DNA from: Cupriavidus sp. IDO
GTDB taxonomy: Bacteria > Pseudomonadota > Gammaproteobacteria > Burkholderiales > Burkholderiaceae
Direction: 5' to 3'
Length of the DNA stretch: 64,000 nucleotides
Assembly: GCF_000812465.1 (NCBI RefSeq)
Contig: NZ_JWMA01000034.1
Span: 62,001 to 126,000 of the forward strand
Shown here: positions 46,296 to 57,070 of the stretch, piece after piece
How positions within the stretch are numbered: position 1 is the first letter of the stretch
How the letters are laid out: every line of letters starts with the position of its first letter
Translations under genes and position numbers: made by a program
Notes under the pieces: generated by a model
The model's database searches: none
The model's input: only the letters and a program-made list of their open reading frames with translations
What the model was told of the DNA's origin: nothing

Positions 46296-47090
46296 GTGCG
46301 AGGCAGCCGCCGATGGCGCATTGCGGCTGGACGGCAAGTATACGCGCGCCTCGCGGAACTCGTCGGACCGGCCTTCGGCGCACACCGTGGCCACGTGCTT
46401 CCGGGTGCCTTGTGCGCCCTGCTGCCGTGCCAGTGCACGCTGTGCGGCGCCGTGCAGGACGACGTAGTCTGCCGGCAGTGTGCCGGCGACCTGCTGCGCC
46501 CGGTTTCCCGCTGTCCGGTCTGCGCGCTGGCCCGCAAGCGCAACCAGCCTTGTGCGGCATGTGCGACCGGCCAGCCCGCCTTTGATCATGCCTGCACCCT
46601 TGGCGACTACGCGCCGCCGCAGGATGGGCTGGTCCTCGCGCTGAAGTTCGGCAACGTGCTGCCGCTGGCAGGCTGGCTCGCCGCGGCGCTGGCCGCGCGT
46701 CTGCCCGCCGCGTGGGCCGCTGCGCACCTGCGGCCGCCCGACCTGCTCGCACCGGTGCCGCTGTCCCCGCAACGGCTGGCGGAGCGCGGCTTCAACCAGG
46801 CATGGGAGATCGCCCGGCCGCTCGCACGCGCGCTCGGGCTGCCGAGCGATCCTGTCCTGCTGCGACGCCGGCGCGACACCGCGACCCAACACACGCTGGA
46901 CCTCGCATCGCGCCAGGTGAACCTGCGCGATGCATTCCGCCTGAGCCGGCCGCGTTCCCTCGCAGGCCGCCATGTTGCGCTGGTGGATGATGTGATGACT
47001 TCGGGCGCCACCCTGGACGAAGCCGCGCGCATGCTCAAGGCGCACGGCGCGGCCCGGGTGAGCGTTATCGTCGCACTGCGCACACCATGA
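46296..47090 (+). CDS. comF: ComF family phosphoribosyltransferase-like protein
   Basis: 264 aa from a GTG at 46296 with GGAG 8 bp upstream; another GTG at 46395 is possible. An N-terminal zinc-finger-like Cys set (CTLCG, CRQC, CPVC, CAAC) and a C-terminal PRTase motif (HVALVDDVMTSGATLDEAARML) define the family. Family members help natural transformation or recycle nucleotides at damaged DNA. Confidence 0.9.
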   Translation: MRGSRRWRIAAGRQVYARLAELVGPAFGAHRGHVLPGALCALLPCQCTLCGAVQDDVVCRQCAGDLLRPVSRCPVCALARKRNQPCAACATGQPAFDHACTLGDYAPPQDGLVLALKFGNVLPLAGWLAAALAARLPAAWAAAHLRPPDLLAPVPLSPQRLAERGFNQAWEIARPLARALGLPSDPVLLRRRRDTATQHTLDLASRQVNLRDAFRLSRPRSLAGRHVALVDDVMTSGATLDEAARMLKAHGAARVSVIVALRTP

Positions 47091-47186
47091 AGCCGATGGC
47101 CGGGTGACAGCCCGCCATGCGCGCGGTAAGCTGCGCACCGATTTTCACGCAGGGTGCCCCCTGCTCCAGCCAAGGAAGCCCGCACC

Positions 47187-47657
47187 ATGTTCAACGTTGT
47201 TCTGGTCGAACCGGAGATTCCGCCCAACACGGGCAATGTGATCCGCCTGTGCGCCAATACCGGCGCGCAGCTGCATCTGGTCAGGCCACTGGGATTTCCG
47301 CTGGAGGACGCGCGCATGCGCCGCGCCGGGCTGGATTACCACGAGTTCGCCACCATGCGCGTGCATGACAGCTGGGACGCCATGATGGCCAGCGAGCAGC
47401 CCGATCCGTCGCGGATGTTCGCGCTGACCACGCACGGCTCGACGCCCTTCGGGCAGGTCAGCTTCGCGCCTGGCGACTGGTTTGTATTTGGCTCAGAGAC
47501 ACGCGGCCTGGCACCCGAGCGGCGCGAGTGGTTTCCCGCTGCGCAGCGCATCCGCCTGCCGATGCGGCCGAACAACCGCAGCCTGAATCTTTCAAATACC
47601 GTCGCCGTGGTGGTGTTCGAGGCCTGGCGCCAGAACGGCTTTGCAGGCGGCAGCTAA
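47187..47657 (+). CDS. trmL: tRNA (cytidine34-2'-O)-methyltransferase TrmL
   Basis: 156 aa from the ATG at 47187 (MFNVVLVEPEIPPNTGN), the usual size. SPOUT-fold motifs: NTGNVIRLCANTGAQLHLV, FGSETRGLAPE, and MRPNNRSLNLSNTVAVVVFE. It methylates the wobble ribose of tRNA-Leu. It ends 8 bp before the 3' end of the convergent Bug gene. Confidence 0.94.
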   Translation: MFNVVLVEPEIPPNTGNVIRLCANTGAQLHLVRPLGFPLEDARMRRAGLDYHEFATMRVHDSWDAMMASEQPDPSRMFALTTHGSTPFGQVSFAPGDWFVFGSETRGLAPERREWFPAAQRIRLPMRPNNRSLNLSNTVAVVVFEAWRQNGFAGGS

Positions 47658-47665
47658 GACAGTTC

Positions 47666-48643
47666 TTATTCCGGCTGGACGCCGGCCGCTCGGATCACCT
47701 TGTCCCAGCGCGCCTTCTCGCTCGCCATGGTCTGGCGCAGCGAAGCGGGGGCCGTGCCGGCCGGCACGAAATACTGCGCACGCATTTTCTCGCGCACGTC
47801 CGTGCTGCCGATGATCGCCACCAGTTCATGGTAGAGCCGGTCGATGATCGCCTGCGGCGTGCCCGCGGGAGCCAGCACCGCCTGCCAGGAAATCGCCTCG
47901 AATCCCGGATAGCCCGATTCGGCCACCGTCGGCACCGACGGCAGGACCGCGGTGCGCCCTGTGCTCGTCACCGCAAGAATGCGCAGCTTGCCGGCATTGA
48001 CCTGCGGCATGGCGATCGCCGGGACCATGAAGCCGGCCTGGATCTGTCCGCCCACCATCGCCGTCGTGATCTGCGAAAAGCCGGGATACGGCACATGCTG
48101 CAGGTCGATGCCGGCCATCGCCTTGAGCTGCTCCATCGCCAGGTGCGCGGCGCTGCCGTTGCCGACCGAGCCATAGTTGAGCTGCCCTGGCTTCGACTTC
48201 GCCAGCGCAACGAACTCGCGCAGGTTATGCACCGGCAGCCGCGCGTCGACCACCAGCACATTGGGCGAGGTCGCCACCAGCGTCACCGGCGCCAACTGGC
48301 GGAACGGATCGTAGTTCAGGTTGCGCGACAGCGTGGGCGCCGTCACCAGCGGCCCGTTGATCGTGAACAGCAGCGTGTAGCCGTCGGGCGCGGCCTTCGC
48401 GACCATGCCAGTGCCGATATTGCCGCCGGCACCCGGCCGGTTCTCCACCACCACCGGCTGCCCGAGCACGGCCGCCAGCTTTTCCGTGAGGATGCGCGCG
48501 ATCAGGTCGGGCGACGAACCCGCCGGAAACGGCACGACCATGCGCAGCGGCCTGGACGGCCACGGCTGGGCGAAGACATTGGCGGATGCGCCTGCGGCGC
48601 AGGCGGCGGCGAGCGCGATCAGCGCTTGGCGGCGGGAAGGCAT
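47666..48643 (-). CDS. Tripartite tricarboxylate transporter receptor (Bug/TctC family)
   Basis: 325 aa. Signal peptide (ending ASANVFA) and the Bug fold: WPSRPLRMVVPFPAGSSPDLIAR, VENRPGAGGNIGTGMVAKAAPDGYTL, DLQHVPYPG. Bug proteins are periplasmic solute receptors, greatly expanded in Cupriavidus and Bordetella; most have no tctA/tctB beside them, as here. The ligand is unknown. Confidence 0.92.
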   Translation of the reverse strand: MPSRRQALIALAAACAAGASANVFAQPWPSRPLRMVVPFPAGSSPDLIARILTEKLAAVLGQPVVVENRPGAGGNIGTGMVAKAAPDGYTLLFTINGPLVTAPTLSRNLNYDPFRQLAPVTLVATSPNVLVVDARLPVHNLREFVALAKSKPGQLNYGSVGNGSAAHLAMEQLKAMAGIDLQHVPYPGFSQITTAMVGGQIQAGFMVPAIAMPQVNAGKLRILAVTSTGRTAVLPSVPTVAESGYPGFEAISWQAVLAPAGTPQAIIDRLYHELVAIIGSTDVREKMRAQYFVPAGTAPASLRQTMASEKARWDKVIRAAGVQPE

Positions 48644-48676
48644 GTGGCGGTGGAGAACGGCTGAAGGGTTGGCGGG

Positions 48677-49693
48677 CTATTCGTCGCGCGCATCGCGCTG
48701 GAGCAGTTGCGCTACGGCATCGGCAGCGCTCAACCCATCGAACAGGACGGCACACACGGCCCGCGCAATCGGCATCTCGACATTGTGCGCCGCGGCCAGA
48801 GCTGCCACCGCCTGCGCGCAGCGCACGCCTTCGGCCACGTGTCCGAGCCCGGCCAGGACCTGCTCCAGGCTCTGCCCGGCAGCCAGCTGCTGGCCGACCT
48901 TGCGATTGCGCGAGAGATCGCCGGTCGCGGTCAGGATCAGGTCGCCGACACCGGCCAGGCCCATGAACGTCTCGACCCGGCCGCCAAGCGCGAGCCCGAG
49001 CCGCGTCATCTCCGCCAGTCCGCGCGTGACCAGCGCCGCACGGGCGTTCAGCCCCAGCCCGAGGCCATCGCTGGCGCCAGTGGCGATCGCCAGCACGTTC
49101 TTGACCGCGCCGCCGACCTCAACCCCGGTCAGGTCATCGCTGCCGTAGACGCGCATGGCGTGGTGATGGAAGGCGGCCTGCGCACGGTCCGCCAGCGCCG
49201 GCACGCTGGCGGCCACCGTCAGCGCGCACGGCAAGCCCTGCGCCACCTCGCGGGCAAAGCTCGGGCCGGTCAGCACGCCGTAGTCAAAGCCATCGTGCCG
49301 GCCGGCGGCATCCAGCTCTTCGCGCACCATCTGGTGCGGCAGCGCATGCGTGCCGGCTTCGAAACCCTTGCACAGCCATAGCATCGATACCGGCTTGTCA
49401 CTGCGCGTGGCGAGGCGGCGTGTCATTTCGCGCAGCCCCGATACCGGCGTCGCCACGATCACCAGGCCGTCGGGATCATCCGCGGCGTGGCTGACGGCGC
49501 GCTCGAAATCGGCCTCAACGGCCAGCCGTTCCGACAATTTCACCCCGGCCAGGTAGGCCTGATTGACGTGCGTCGCGCCAATTTCCGCAAGCTGCGCGGG
49601 GTCGCGGCCCCACAGCACCACGTCATTGGTGGCAGCAGCGTGGCTGGCGAGAGCAGTGCCCCAGGCACCGGCACCGAGGAAAGTAAGTTTCAT
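48677..49693 (-). CDS. gpsA: Glycerol-3-phosphate dehydrogenase [NAD(P)+]
   Basis: 338 aa. NAD(P)-binding motif [27 protein letters not shown]; catalytic Lys in [14 protein letters not shown]; substrate region [18 protein letters not shown]. It supplies sn-glycerol-3-phosphate for phospholipids. It follows secB, a linkage common in proteobacteria, but a terminator at 49749 separates the two. Confidence 0.96.
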   Translation of the reverse strand: MKLTFLGAGAWGTALASHAAATNDVVLWGRDPAQLAEIGATHVNQAYLAGVKLSERLAVEADFERAVSHAADDPDGLVIVATPVSGLREMTRRLATRSDKPVSMLWLCKGFEAGTHALPHQMVREELDAAGRHDGFDYGVLTGPSFAREVAQGLPCALTVAASVPALADRAQAAFHHHAMRVYGSDDLTGVEVGGAVKNVLAIATGASDGLGLGLNARAALVTRGLAEMTRLGLALGGRVETFMGLAGVGDLILTATGDLSRNRKVGQQLAAGQSLEQVLAGLGHVAEGVRCAQAVAALAAAHNVEMPIARAVCAVLFDGLSAADAVAQLLQRDARDE

Positions 49694-49748
49694 GGCAGCT
49701 CGAACGGAGGGTCGGCGCAGTCGATGGTAGTCCGGGTCTCAGAAAAGG

Positions 49749-49774
49749 CAAAACGGGGCCGCAGCCCCGTTTTG
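49749..49774. terminator. Terminator after secB
   Basis: CAAAACGGGGC / GCCCCGTTTTG with a CGCA loop, symmetrical, 20 bp beyond the secB stop and 56 bp ahead of the gpsA start. Confidence 0.85.
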
Positions 49775-49793
49775 ACGTGCCGGACGCCTGGAA

Positions 49794-50312
49794 TCAGTGG
49801 CGGGCCTGGCTGCCGTCGGGCATCACGATGCCGCTGTTGCCGCCTTCGGCTGCCTGGGCTTCTTCCATGGCGGCCTGCAAGCGCTGCTCGTACAGGGCCT
49901 GGAAGTTGATTTCCGACAGGTGGATGGCCTGGAAGCCGGCACGGGTGATCACGTCGGCGATGTTGCCGCGCAGGTACGGGTAGAGGATGGTCGGGCAGGC
50001 GATGCCCAGCAGCGGATCAAGCTGCTCGACCGGCACGTTGCGGATATCGAAGATACCGGCCTGGTGGGCTTCCACCAGGAACGCAACCTTGTCCTGGACC
50101 TTGGTTGTCACGGTGCCCGTCACCACCACTTCGAAGATGCCTTCCTGCAGCTGCGATGCGGCCACGTTGACCTGCACTTCCACCGACGGCGCTTCCGATT
50201 CGAGGAAGATGCCCGGCGAGTTGGGCTGCTCGAGCGACATGTCCTTGAGGTACACGCGCTGGATGTTGAAGAAGGGTTGATCTTCCTGCTGGGTGTTTTG
50301 CTGGTCGCTCAT
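49794..50312 (-). CDS. secB: Protein-export chaperone SecB
   Basis: 172 aa, the SecB fold: [22 protein letters not shown] near the N-terminus, then a beta-sheet and C-terminal helices (GSQARH tail). It is a tetrameric chaperone that hands preproteins to SecA. It is preceded by grxC and a rhodanese gene, the usual order. Confidence 0.97.
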   Translation of the reverse strand: MSDQQNTQQEDQPFFNIQRVYLKDMSLEQPNSPGIFLESEAPSVEVQVNVAASQLQEGIFEVVVTGTVTTKVQDKVAFLVEAHQAGIFDIRNVPVEQLDPLLGIACPTILYPYLRGNIADVITRAGFQAIHLSEINFQALYEQRLQAAMEEAQAAEGGNSGIVMPDGSQARH

Positions 50313-50453
50313 GAAAGGCTTCCGGAATGATGGGCGTTGGGCGCGGTGGTGCGGTCAGCGGCAGCCGTTGACGGCGCGGGTCGGCGCCCGGTTGGAAAAC
50401 GCATATGGTACATGACGCGGGTGCCTATTACACCCGCGCCGGGGGCAGCTCCG

Positions 50454-50711
50454 TCAGGCAGCCAGCAGCGGCACCAGGCCGCCCTGGCGGTCCAGCGCCG
50501 AGAGATCGTCGAAACCGCCCACGTGGGTATCGTCGATGTAGATCTGCGGCACGGTGCGGCGGCCGGTGCGCGACATCATTTCCTCGCGCTTGCCGGGTTC
50601 GCGGTCGATCAGGATCTTCTCGATCGCCTCGACGCCCTTGGCCTTGAGCAGGCGCTCGGCCATCTGGCAATACGGACACACCACCGTGCTGTACATGACG
50701 ACGCGGGCCAT
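50454..50711 (-). CDS. grxC: Glutaredoxin 3
   Basis: 85 aa from the ATG at 50711 (MARVVMYSTVVCPYCQMAE). Dithiol active site CPYC, cis-Pro loop RTVPQIYIDD and GSH-binding GGFDDLSALD. It reduces disulfides with glutathione, whose two synthetases are also encoded in this window. The secB gap (141 bp) contains a GC hairpin near 50414 but no T-run. Confidence 0.95.
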   Translation of the reverse strand: MARVVMYSTVVCPYCQMAERLLKAKGVEAIEKILIDREPGKREEMMSRTGRRTVPQIYIDDTHVGGFDDLSALDRQGGLVPLLAA

Positions 50712-50797
50712 GCGGTTCTCCTTGATACTGGCGGCGCGAACCCGGGCGTTTCCGGGGCCACGCATTGTGACGGATACGACCTGCCGGCCGCGGCTTG

Positions 50798-51211
50798 TTA
50801 CTTGACGACCGGCAATCCGGCCTGCTGCCAGGCGGCAAGGCCGCCTTCGAGCGAATAGATCTCACTGTACCCGGCTTCCTTCAGCGCTGCCTGGGCCTTG
50901 CCCGAGCGCTGGCCAGTCTGGCACACGACAATGATGGGGACAGACTTGTCCTTTGCAAGCCCGTTGGCGCGGGCGGGCAGGTCAGCAAGGGGCGCGCTCT
51001 TGGCCTGCGGCAGGTGGCCCTTGGCAAACTCGGCGGCCTCGCGAATGTCCACCACAACCGCGCTACGCTTGTTGATCAACTGCGTGGCGGTGGCCGTATT
51101 GACGGATTTTCCGCCAGTGCTGCGCGCAATGGTCGGCCAGGCGAGCAGGCCACCCGAGACCACGGCGAGGGCGATCAGGGCGAGGTTGTTATAGTCGGCG
51201 AAGAAATTCAC
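50798..51211 (-). CDS. Membrane-anchored rhodanese-like protein
   Basis: 137 aa from a GTG at 51211. One N-terminal membrane helix (about 8-27) precedes a single rhodanese domain with active-site loop VVCQTGQRSGKA (persulfide Cys). It is first in the rhodanese-grxC-secB run and divergent from gpmA. The physiological sulfur acceptor is unknown. Confidence 0.9.
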   Translation of the reverse strand: MNFFADYNNLALIALAVVSGGLLAWPTIARSTGGKSVNTATATQLINKRSAVVVDIREAAEFAKGHLPQAKSAPLADLPARANGLAKDKSVPIIVVCQTGQRSGKAQAALKEAGYSEIYSLEGGLAAWQQAGLPVVK

Positions 51212-51395
51212 GTTGGCATTCCGGTAGGTTGGGTCGGCGGCATTATAAAATACGCGGTTTGGCGTCCGGTGGCTGGTTTCATATCGGCAGCCGCGATTGT
51301 GGCCTGGCTGGCACACGGCAGGGCAAAAGCGGGCAACAAGCCGCAAAGCGACGGCCCGGACGCACGCAGGTCATTTACTCTCTGGAAGCAGCAGC

Positions 51396-52142
51396 ATGTA
51401 CAAGCTTGTCCTCATCCGCCACGGCGAATCCACGTGGAACCTCGAAAACCGCTTCACCGGCTGGGTCGACGTGGACCTGACCGAGACCGGCGCAGTGCAG
51501 GCCCGCCAGGCCGGCAAGCTGCTCAACGAAGCGGGCCTTTCCTTCGACGTGGCCTACACCTCGGTCCTGAAGCGCGCCATCCGTACCCTGTGGCACGTGC
51601 AGGACGAAATGGACCTGATGTGGATTCCGGTGAAGAACGAGTGGCGCCTGAACGAGCGCCACTACGGTGCGCTGGCGGGCCTGAACAAGGCCGAGACCGC
51701 CGCAAAGTTCGGCGACGAGCAGGTGCTGGTGTGGCGCCGCAGCTACGACACCCCGCCGCCCGCGCTGGAGCCGACCGATCCGCGCGCTTCATTCAGCGAT
51801 CCGCGTTATGCAAACGTCCCGCGCGAACAGATCCCACTGACCGAGTGCTTGAAGGACACGGTAGCCCGCGTGCTGCCCCTATGGAACGATTCCATCGCTC
51901 CCGACATCAAATCCGGCAAGCGTGTGGTCGTCGCCGCGCACGGCAACAGTATCCGCGCGCTGGTGAAGTACCTGGATCAGATCTCGGATGACGATATCGT
52001 CGGCCTCAACATTCCCAACGGCACCCCGCTCGTCTACGAGCTGGATGCCGACCTGCGCCCGCTGCGTCACTACTACCTGGGTGACCAGGAAGCCATCGCC
52101 GCCTCGCTCGCGGCCGTGGCAAGCCAGGGCAAGGCACGCTAA
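51396..52142 (+). CDS. gpmA: 2,3-bisphosphoglycerate-dependent phosphoglycerate mutase
   Basis: 248 aa. The phospho-His motif is [12 protein letters not shown], with [13 protein letters not shown] and the second His in [13 protein letters not shown]. It interconverts 3- and 2-phosphoglycerate. The frame extends upstream, but the ATG at 51396 starts directly on the domain. A TATAAA at about 51244 in the divergent region is a possible -10. Confidence 0.97.
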   Translation: MYKLVLIRHGESTWNLENRFTGWVDVDLTETGAVQARQAGKLLNEAGLSFDVAYTSVLKRAIRTLWHVQDEMDLMWIPVKNEWRLNERHYGALAGLNKAETAAKFGDEQVLVWRRSYDTPPPALEPTDPRASFSDPRYANVPREQIPLTECLKDTVARVLPLWNDSIAPDIKSGKRVVVAAHGNSIRALVKYLDQISDDDIVGLNIPNGTPLVYELDADLRPLRHYYLGDQEAIAASLAAVASQGKAR

Positions 52143-52151
52143 GCGAAGCCC

Positions 52152-52187
52152 GGGCGGCCGCGGCACCGTTGTTCAGTGCGGCCGCCC
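52152..52187 (+). other. GC-rich hairpin after gpmA
   Basis: Perfect 10-bp arms GGGCGGCCGC and GCGGCCGCCC around a 16-nt loop, 9 bp past the gpmA stop. No T-run follows, so any termination would be Rho-assisted or incomplete; it may stabilise the 3' end. Confidence 0.55.
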
Positions 52188-52316
52188 ACCCTGAACCAGG
52201 ACGTGACAGGCCTTTTTGTTCACACCCACTTATACTGTCGGACAAACCGCCAGGCGCCCGACGCCAGGCGGCTGCAGCCGGCATAATCCCCATACGTACA
52301 CGTTCAGGCAGCCCTC

Positions 52317-53927
52317 ATGCGTAAGACGCTCAAGAACATCAGCCTAGTCTCGGTCGGACTTGTTGCCGGCGTGCTTGCCACGTTGCAGATTTCGGCGACG
52401 GCACAGAATTCCTCCGGCCCCTTGCCGCTCGACCAGTTGCGGCTGATGGCCGACATCTTCGGGCAGATCAAGCGGGAATACGTGGAGCCGGTCGATGACA
52501 AGAAGCTGCTGACCGAAGCCATCAAGGGCATGGTCGCCAGCCTCGACCCGCACTCGGCCTACCTGGACGAGAAGGATTTCAAGGAACTGCAGGAAGGCAC
52601 CCGCGGCCGCTTTGCCGGCCTGGGCATCGAGATCTCGCAGGAAGAGGGCCTGGTCAAGGTCATCAATCCGATCGAAGATACGCCCGCCTTCCGCGCCGGC
52701 ATCCAGCCGGGCGACCTGATCACCCGCATCGACGACAAGCCCGTGCGCGGCCTGCCGCTTGAGCAGGCGGTCAAGCGCATGCGCGGCGAGCCCGGCACCA
52801 AAGTCACGCTGACCATCTACCGCAAGAGCGAGGAAAGGACCTTCCCGGTCTCGATCACGCGCGCCGAGATCCGCGTGCAGTCGGTCAAGACCAAGATGCT
52901 GGACAACCACATCGCGTGGGTGCGCCTGACCAGCTTCCAGGAGCGCACCGTTGCCGACCTGGGCCGCAGGCTGACCGAGATGGCCCAGAAGGACCCGAAC
53001 CTGAAGGGCGTGATCCTGGACCTGCGCAACAACGGCGGCGGCGTGCTGCAAGGCGCGGTCGGCGTGGCCGCGGCGTTCCTGCCGGAAGACTCGACGGTGG
53101 TCTCCACCAACGGCCAGGTGCCGGATGCCAAGCGGGTCTACAAGGCGACGTTCAACAACTACCGCCTGTCGTCGCTGGAAGACGATCCGCTCAAGGACCT
53201 GCCGGCGGTCTACAAGAAGATCCCGCTGGTGGTGCTGACCAACGCCTACTCGGCCTCGGCTTCCGAGATCGTCGCAGGCGCGCTGCAGGATCACCATCGC
53301 GGCCTGATCATGGGCAAGACCACGTTCGGCAAGGGCTCGGTGCAGACGGTGCGCCCGCTTACCAACGACACCGGCATCAAGCTGACCATCGCGTACTACT
53401 ACACGCCGACCGGCAAGTCGATCCAGGCCAAGGGCATCCGCCCGGACATCCCGGTCGACCAGAACCCCGAAGGCGATCCGGACGATGCGCTGATCACGCG
53501 TGAGATCGACACCGAGCGCCACCTGCACAACAAGCAGGAATCGGAAGAGCCCGAGATGAACGAGCGCGAGCAGCGCCGCGTCGAGGAACTGCGCCGCCTG
53601 GAAGAAGATAACGCCAAGAAGACGCCGGAAGAGCGCGAGAAGGAACGCCGCAAGAAGCCAATCGAGTTCGGCTCGGCGGAGGACTTCATGCTGCAGCAGG
53701 CCGTCGCACAGCTTAACGGCCAGCCGGTCAAGCGCTCCAAGTCGAAGCTCGAGACCAACCCGCCGGCCGACAAGGCTGACAAGCCTGCCAAGGCCGCGCC
53801 GAAGAGCAGCACCAAGGGCGCAAGCGCTCCGGCCGCCAAGCCGGCCGCGCCGGCACCGGGCAAGCAGCCTCCGGCGAGCGCACCGATCGGCGAGCCGCTC
53901 GGCACGCCGACCGGCAAGGCGCCCTGA
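52317..53927 (+). CDS. ctpA: C-terminal processing peptidase (S41 family) CtpA/Prc-like
   Basis: 536 aa. Signal peptide (ending ISATAQ), PDZ domain (about 95-170, GLGIEISQEEGLVKV), then the S41 protease domain with catalytic Ser in NAYSASASEIVAGALQDHHRG and Lys in TTFGKGSVQT. A charged stretch (about 400-450) and a Lys/Pro/Ala-rich tail of about 60 residues follow. It is periplasmic and trims or degrades proteins from their C-termini. Confidence 0.94.
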   Translation: MRKTLKNISLVSVGLVAGVLATLQISATAQNSSGPLPLDQLRLMADIFGQIKREYVEPVDDKKLLTEAIKGMVASLDPHSAYLDEKDFKELQEGTRGRFAGLGIEISQEEGLVKVINPIEDTPAFRAGIQPGDLITRIDDKPVRGLPLEQAVKRMRGEPGTKVTLTIYRKSEERTFPVSITRAEIRVQSVKTKMLDNHIAWVRLTSFQERTVADLGRRLTEMAQKDPNLKGVILDLRNNGGGVLQGAVGVAAAFLPEDSTVVSTNGQVPDAKRVYKATFNNYRLSSLEDDPLKDLPAVYKKIPLVVLTNAYSASASEIVAGALQDHHRGLIMGKTTFGKGSVQTVRPLTNDTGIKLTIAYYYTPTGKSIQAKGIRPDIPVDQNPEGDPDDALITREIDTERHLHNKQESEEPEMNEREQRRVEELRRLEEDNAKKTPEEREKERRKKPIEFGSAEDFMLQQAVAQLNGQPVKRSKSKLETNPPADKADKPAKAAPKSSTKGASAPAAKPAAPAPGKQPPASAPIGEPLGTPTGKAP

Positions 53928-53942
53928 GCGCCAAGCCACGCA

Positions 53943-53968
53943 AAAAGCGGCCCTGCGGGGCCGCTTTT
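53943..53968 (+). terminator. Intrinsic terminator after ctpA
   Basis: AAAAGCGGCCC / GGGCCGCTTTT with a TGCG loop, 15 bp after the ctpA stop. Confidence 0.92.
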
Positions 53969-54021
53969 GCATTCCGTGCCATCATTCGACATCGCTAGTG
54001 TCCAGTTCCGCGTACCAAGCC

Positions 54022-54774
54022 ATGAACGACGATCAATTGCTGCGCTATTCGCGCCACATCCTGCTGGACGAACTCGGCATCGAGGGCCAGCAACGCCTGC
54101 TCTCGGGCCACGCGCTGGTCATCGGCGCCGGCGGCCTGGGCGCCGCCGCGCTGCCCTACCTGGCGTCGGCCGGCGTGGGCCGCATCACCGTGGTCGACAA
54201 CGACCAGGTCGACCTGACCAACCTGCAGCGCCAGATCATCCACACCACCGCCAATGTCGGGCGGCTCAAGGTGGAGTCCGCGCGCGAAGGCATGCTGCGG
54301 ATCAATCCGGGCGTGGAAATCGAAATCATCGCTGCCCGGGTCGGCGACACCGAACTCGACAAGCTGGTGGCACAGGCCGACGTCGTGCTGGATTGCTGCG
54401 ACAACTTCGCCACCCGCCAGGCCGTCAACCGGGCCTGCGTGCGCCATCGTGTGCCGCTGGTCTCGGGCGCCGCGCTGCGCTTCGACGGCCAGATCAGCGT
54501 GTATGACCGACGTCAGCCGGACGCGCCCTGCTACGCCTGCCTGTTCCCGCCCTCGGAGCCGGCGCCGGAAGTCGCCTGCGCCACCATGGGCGTGTTCGCG
54601 CCGCTGGTCGGCATGGTCGGCACGGTGCAGGCTGCAGAAGCGCTCAAGCTGCTGACGGGCGTGGGCGAAACCCTGGCAGGCCGCCTGCTGATGGTGAATG
54701 CGATGACGATGGAATGGACTACGATGCGGCTGGCGCGCACGCCGGATTGTCCGGTCTGCGGCGCAGAACACTAG
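54022..54774 (+). CDS. moeB: MoeB/ThiF-family adenylyltransferase
   Basis: 250 aa from the ATG at 54022 ([19 protein letters not shown]); a GTG eight codons earlier is in frame and cannot be excluded. The nucleotide-binding motif is [21 protein letters not shown]. Zinc Cys pairs are CYACLF and CPVCG. It adenylates the C-terminus of MoaD (molybdopterin synthesis) or ThiS; no moa or thi genes are adjacent to decide. The stop shares a CTAG with the convergent selU stop. Confidence 0.92.
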   Translation: MNDDQLLRYSRHILLDELGIEGQQRLLSGHALVIGAGGLGAAALPYLASAGVGRITVVDNDQVDLTNLQRQIIHTTANVGRLKVESAREGMLRINPGVEIEIIAARVGDTELDKLVAQADVVLDCCDNFATRQAVNRACVRHRVPLVSGAALRFDGQISVYDRRQPDAPCYACLFPPSEPAPEVACATMGVFAPLVGMVGTVQAAEALKLLTGVGETLAGRLLMVNAMTMEWTTMRLARTPDCPVCGAEH

Positions 54775-55871
54775 CGCCCCGCATGCTCCCGTAACCAGGC
54801 CGTCACCGCGGCACGGTCGCCGCGAAACACGATGCGCGAGGCGCGGCTTTCGCGCTGGAAGTCATACATCGGATCGTAGTAGTCGCGCAGCAGGACTTCG
54901 ATCCAGCCGCGATGCAGGTCCGGCTCGCCATGCTCTGACTGGCGAGCCAGCGCCTGGTCCAGCAACTCCGACAGTTTTCCGTAGCGCGCCCCGCCCAGCC
55001 TCGGCGCGATGCTCGCCATGGCGTCGCGCAGGCGCGTGGCGTAGGCCTCGAACCCTGCCTCTGGCCCGTGTTCGGCGATGAACTCGGCGGCCAGCCCCAG
55101 CACGTAGTCGCGCAGGACCCGCTCCACCCGCTCCCCGAACGACGCTTCCAGCCATACCAGCGGGCTGGCCTGCATGCGTTGCGACAGCACTTGGGGCACG
55201 TCGCGGCTGCCGATGAAACGGCCCTCGTCCTCGACCACCAGCGCGCGGTAGCCGGCGTCGATATGGCGCAGGATATCGATCGCCAGCGCGTTCTCGAAAT
55301 CGATCTGCGGCGGCTGCGCCAGCGCGCGCCGCCCGAACGCCGAGCCGCGATGGCGCGCATGGCCTTCGAGGTCGATGGCGGCTTCCACCCCGGCGATCAC
55401 GTCGGTCTTGCCGCTGCCGGTCAGGCCGCCCAGCACCAGGAAGTCCTGCCCGCTGGCCGCACCCTGGATCGTGTCGACCAGGAAGCCGCGCATCGCCTTG
55501 TAGCCGCCGCTCACGCGCGGATAGTCGATGCCGGCTTCATCGCGCAGCCATTGCTGCACCAGCTGGGAACGCAGCCCGCCGCGAAAGCAGTAGAGATAGC
55601 CGTCCGGATGCGACTGCGCGAAGCGCGCCCAGTCTGCGATGCGCGAAGCCTTGTGCTCACCAGCGACCAGCTGGTGCCCCAGCTCGATAGCGGCCTGTTG
55701 GCCTTGTTCCGCATAGCGCAGACCGACATGGTGCCGTTCCTCGTCGTCCATCAGCGGCAGGTTGACGGCCCCCGGAAAAGCGCCGCGCGCGAACTCGAGC
55801 GGCGCACGCACATCAAGCAGCGCCACGCCGCTCAGGAACAGCCGTCGGAAATCGCTGGTGTCTTCGCGCAT
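54771..55871 (-). CDS. selU: tRNA 2-selenouridine synthase
   Basis: 366 aa from the ATG at 55871, which overlaps the selD stop (TGATG). The N-terminal rhodanese domain has its active Cys in [13 protein letters not shown]; a P-loop [11 protein letters not shown] follows. It swaps sulfur for selenium at wobble 2-thiouridine, using selenophosphate from SelD. It is also known as mnmH or ybbB. Confidence 0.95.
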   Translation of the reverse strand: MREDTSDFRRLFLSGVALLDVRAPLEFARGAFPGAVNLPLMDDEERHHVGLRYAEQGQQAAIELGHQLVAGEHKASRIADWARFAQSHPDGYLYCFRGGLRSQLVQQWLRDEAGIDYPRVSGGYKAMRGFLVDTIQGAASGQDFLVLGGLTGSGKTDVIAGVEAAIDLEGHARHRGSAFGRRALAQPPQIDFENALAIDILRHIDAGYRALVVEDEGRFIGSRDVPQVLSQRMQASPLVWLEASFGERVERVLRDYVLGLAAEFIAEHGPEAGFEAYATRLRDAMASIAPRLGGARYGKLSELLDQALARQSEHGEPDLHRGWIEVLLRDYYDPMYDFQRESRASRIVFRGDRAAVTAWLREHAGR

Positions 55872-56914
55872 CAGGCAACCTCGACGGCGTACTCGCCGCG
55901 CACCGCCATTTCGCCAATCGGCTTCAGCGAAAGGCCCAGCCCTGCACAAGTCGCCAGGAACTCGGCTTCGCCTGCCGGCTCGACCGCGACCAGCAGGCCG
56001 CCGCTGGTCTGCGGATCACACAGCACCGCACGCCGCGCGGCGTCGAGCGCGCCGATGCGATGGCCGTAGCTGTCGAAGTTGCGCTGGGTGCCGCCCGGCA
56101 CGCAGCCGGCCTCGATGTATGGCATGACATCGGGCAGGACCGGCACCGCGGCATAGTCCAGCCGCGCCGTCAGGCGGCTGCCATCGGCCATTTCCACCAG
56201 GTGGCCGAGCAGGCCGAAGCCGGTCACGTCGGTCATCGCCCGCACCCCGGCCAGGCGTCCGAACGCGCTGCCGGGCCGGTTCAGCACGCACATCCAGTCG
56301 CGCGCGAGGTGCGCATTGTCTTCACGCAGCAGGCCCTTCTTTTCCGCGGTGGTCAGCACGCCGATGCCCAGCGGCTTGGTCAGGTAGAGCCGGCAGCCCG
56401 CGGTAGCGGTGTCGTTTCGCTTCATATTGGTCCGGTCGACGATACCGGTCACGGCCAGGCCGAAGATCGGCTCCGGCGCATCGATGGAGTGGCCGCCCGC
56501 CAGCGGAATGCCCGCTTCGTCGCAAGCCTTGCGCCCGCCAGCCACCACTTCGCGCGCGACTTCCGGCGGCAGCACGTTCACGGGCCAGCCGAGAATGGCG
56601 ATGGCCATCAGCGGATCGCCGCCCATCGCGTAGATATCGCTGATGGCATTGGTGGCGGCAATGCGGCCGAAGTCGAACGGATCGTCGACGATAGGCATGA
56701 AGAAGTCGGTGGTCGACACCACGCCGCGTCCGCTGTCCGCGCCATCCAGCGCGTAGACCGCCGCGTCGTCGCGCGACGCATTGCCGACCCACAGGCGCGG
56801 ATCGAGATTCTGCGCGCCGCTGCCGGCCAGGATCACGTCGAGCACCTTGGGGGAAATCTTGCAGCCGCAGCCGGCGCCATGGCTGTACTGCGTCAGGCGA
56901 ATGGGGTTGGCCAT
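55871..56914 (-). CDS. selD: Selenide, water dikinase (selenophosphate synthetase)
   Basis: 347 aa. The N-terminal active site reads [13 protein letters not shown], with Cys rather than Sec at the catalytic position and the neighbouring Lys conserved. DDAAVY and [19 protein letters not shown] follow. It makes selenophosphate for SelU and, if present elsewhere, selenocysteine. Its stop overlaps the selU start by one base. Confidence 0.97.
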   Translation of the reverse strand: MANPIRLTQYSHGAGCGCKISPKVLDVILAGSGAQNLDPRLWVGNASRDDAAVYALDGADSGRGVVSTTDFFMPIVDDPFDFGRIAATNAISDIYAMGGDPLMAIAILGWPVNVLPPEVAREVVAGGRKACDEAGIPLAGGHSIDAPEPIFGLAVTGIVDRTNMKRNDTATAGCRLYLTKPLGIGVLTTAEKKGLLREDNAHLARDWMCVLNRPGSAFGRLAGVRAMTDVTGFGLLGHLVEMADGSRLTARLDYAAVPVLPDVMPYIEAGCVPGGTQRNFDSYGHRIGALDAARRAVLCDPQTSGGLLVAVEPAGEAEFLATCAGLGLSLKPIGEMAVRGEYAVEVA

Positions 56915-57070
56915 GATGACGACTCCTGTCCGGCAATCTGGATGAAGAAAGGAATTGGAATGAGAAGGGTTATGGCTGGAGGATATGCGAAGCGGCGGCG
57001 CCTTGATGCGCCACGCGAAGATTCCGGCCGCCGGTGATTAGTCCACTGGCGACCGGTAAAGCCCGGTGGC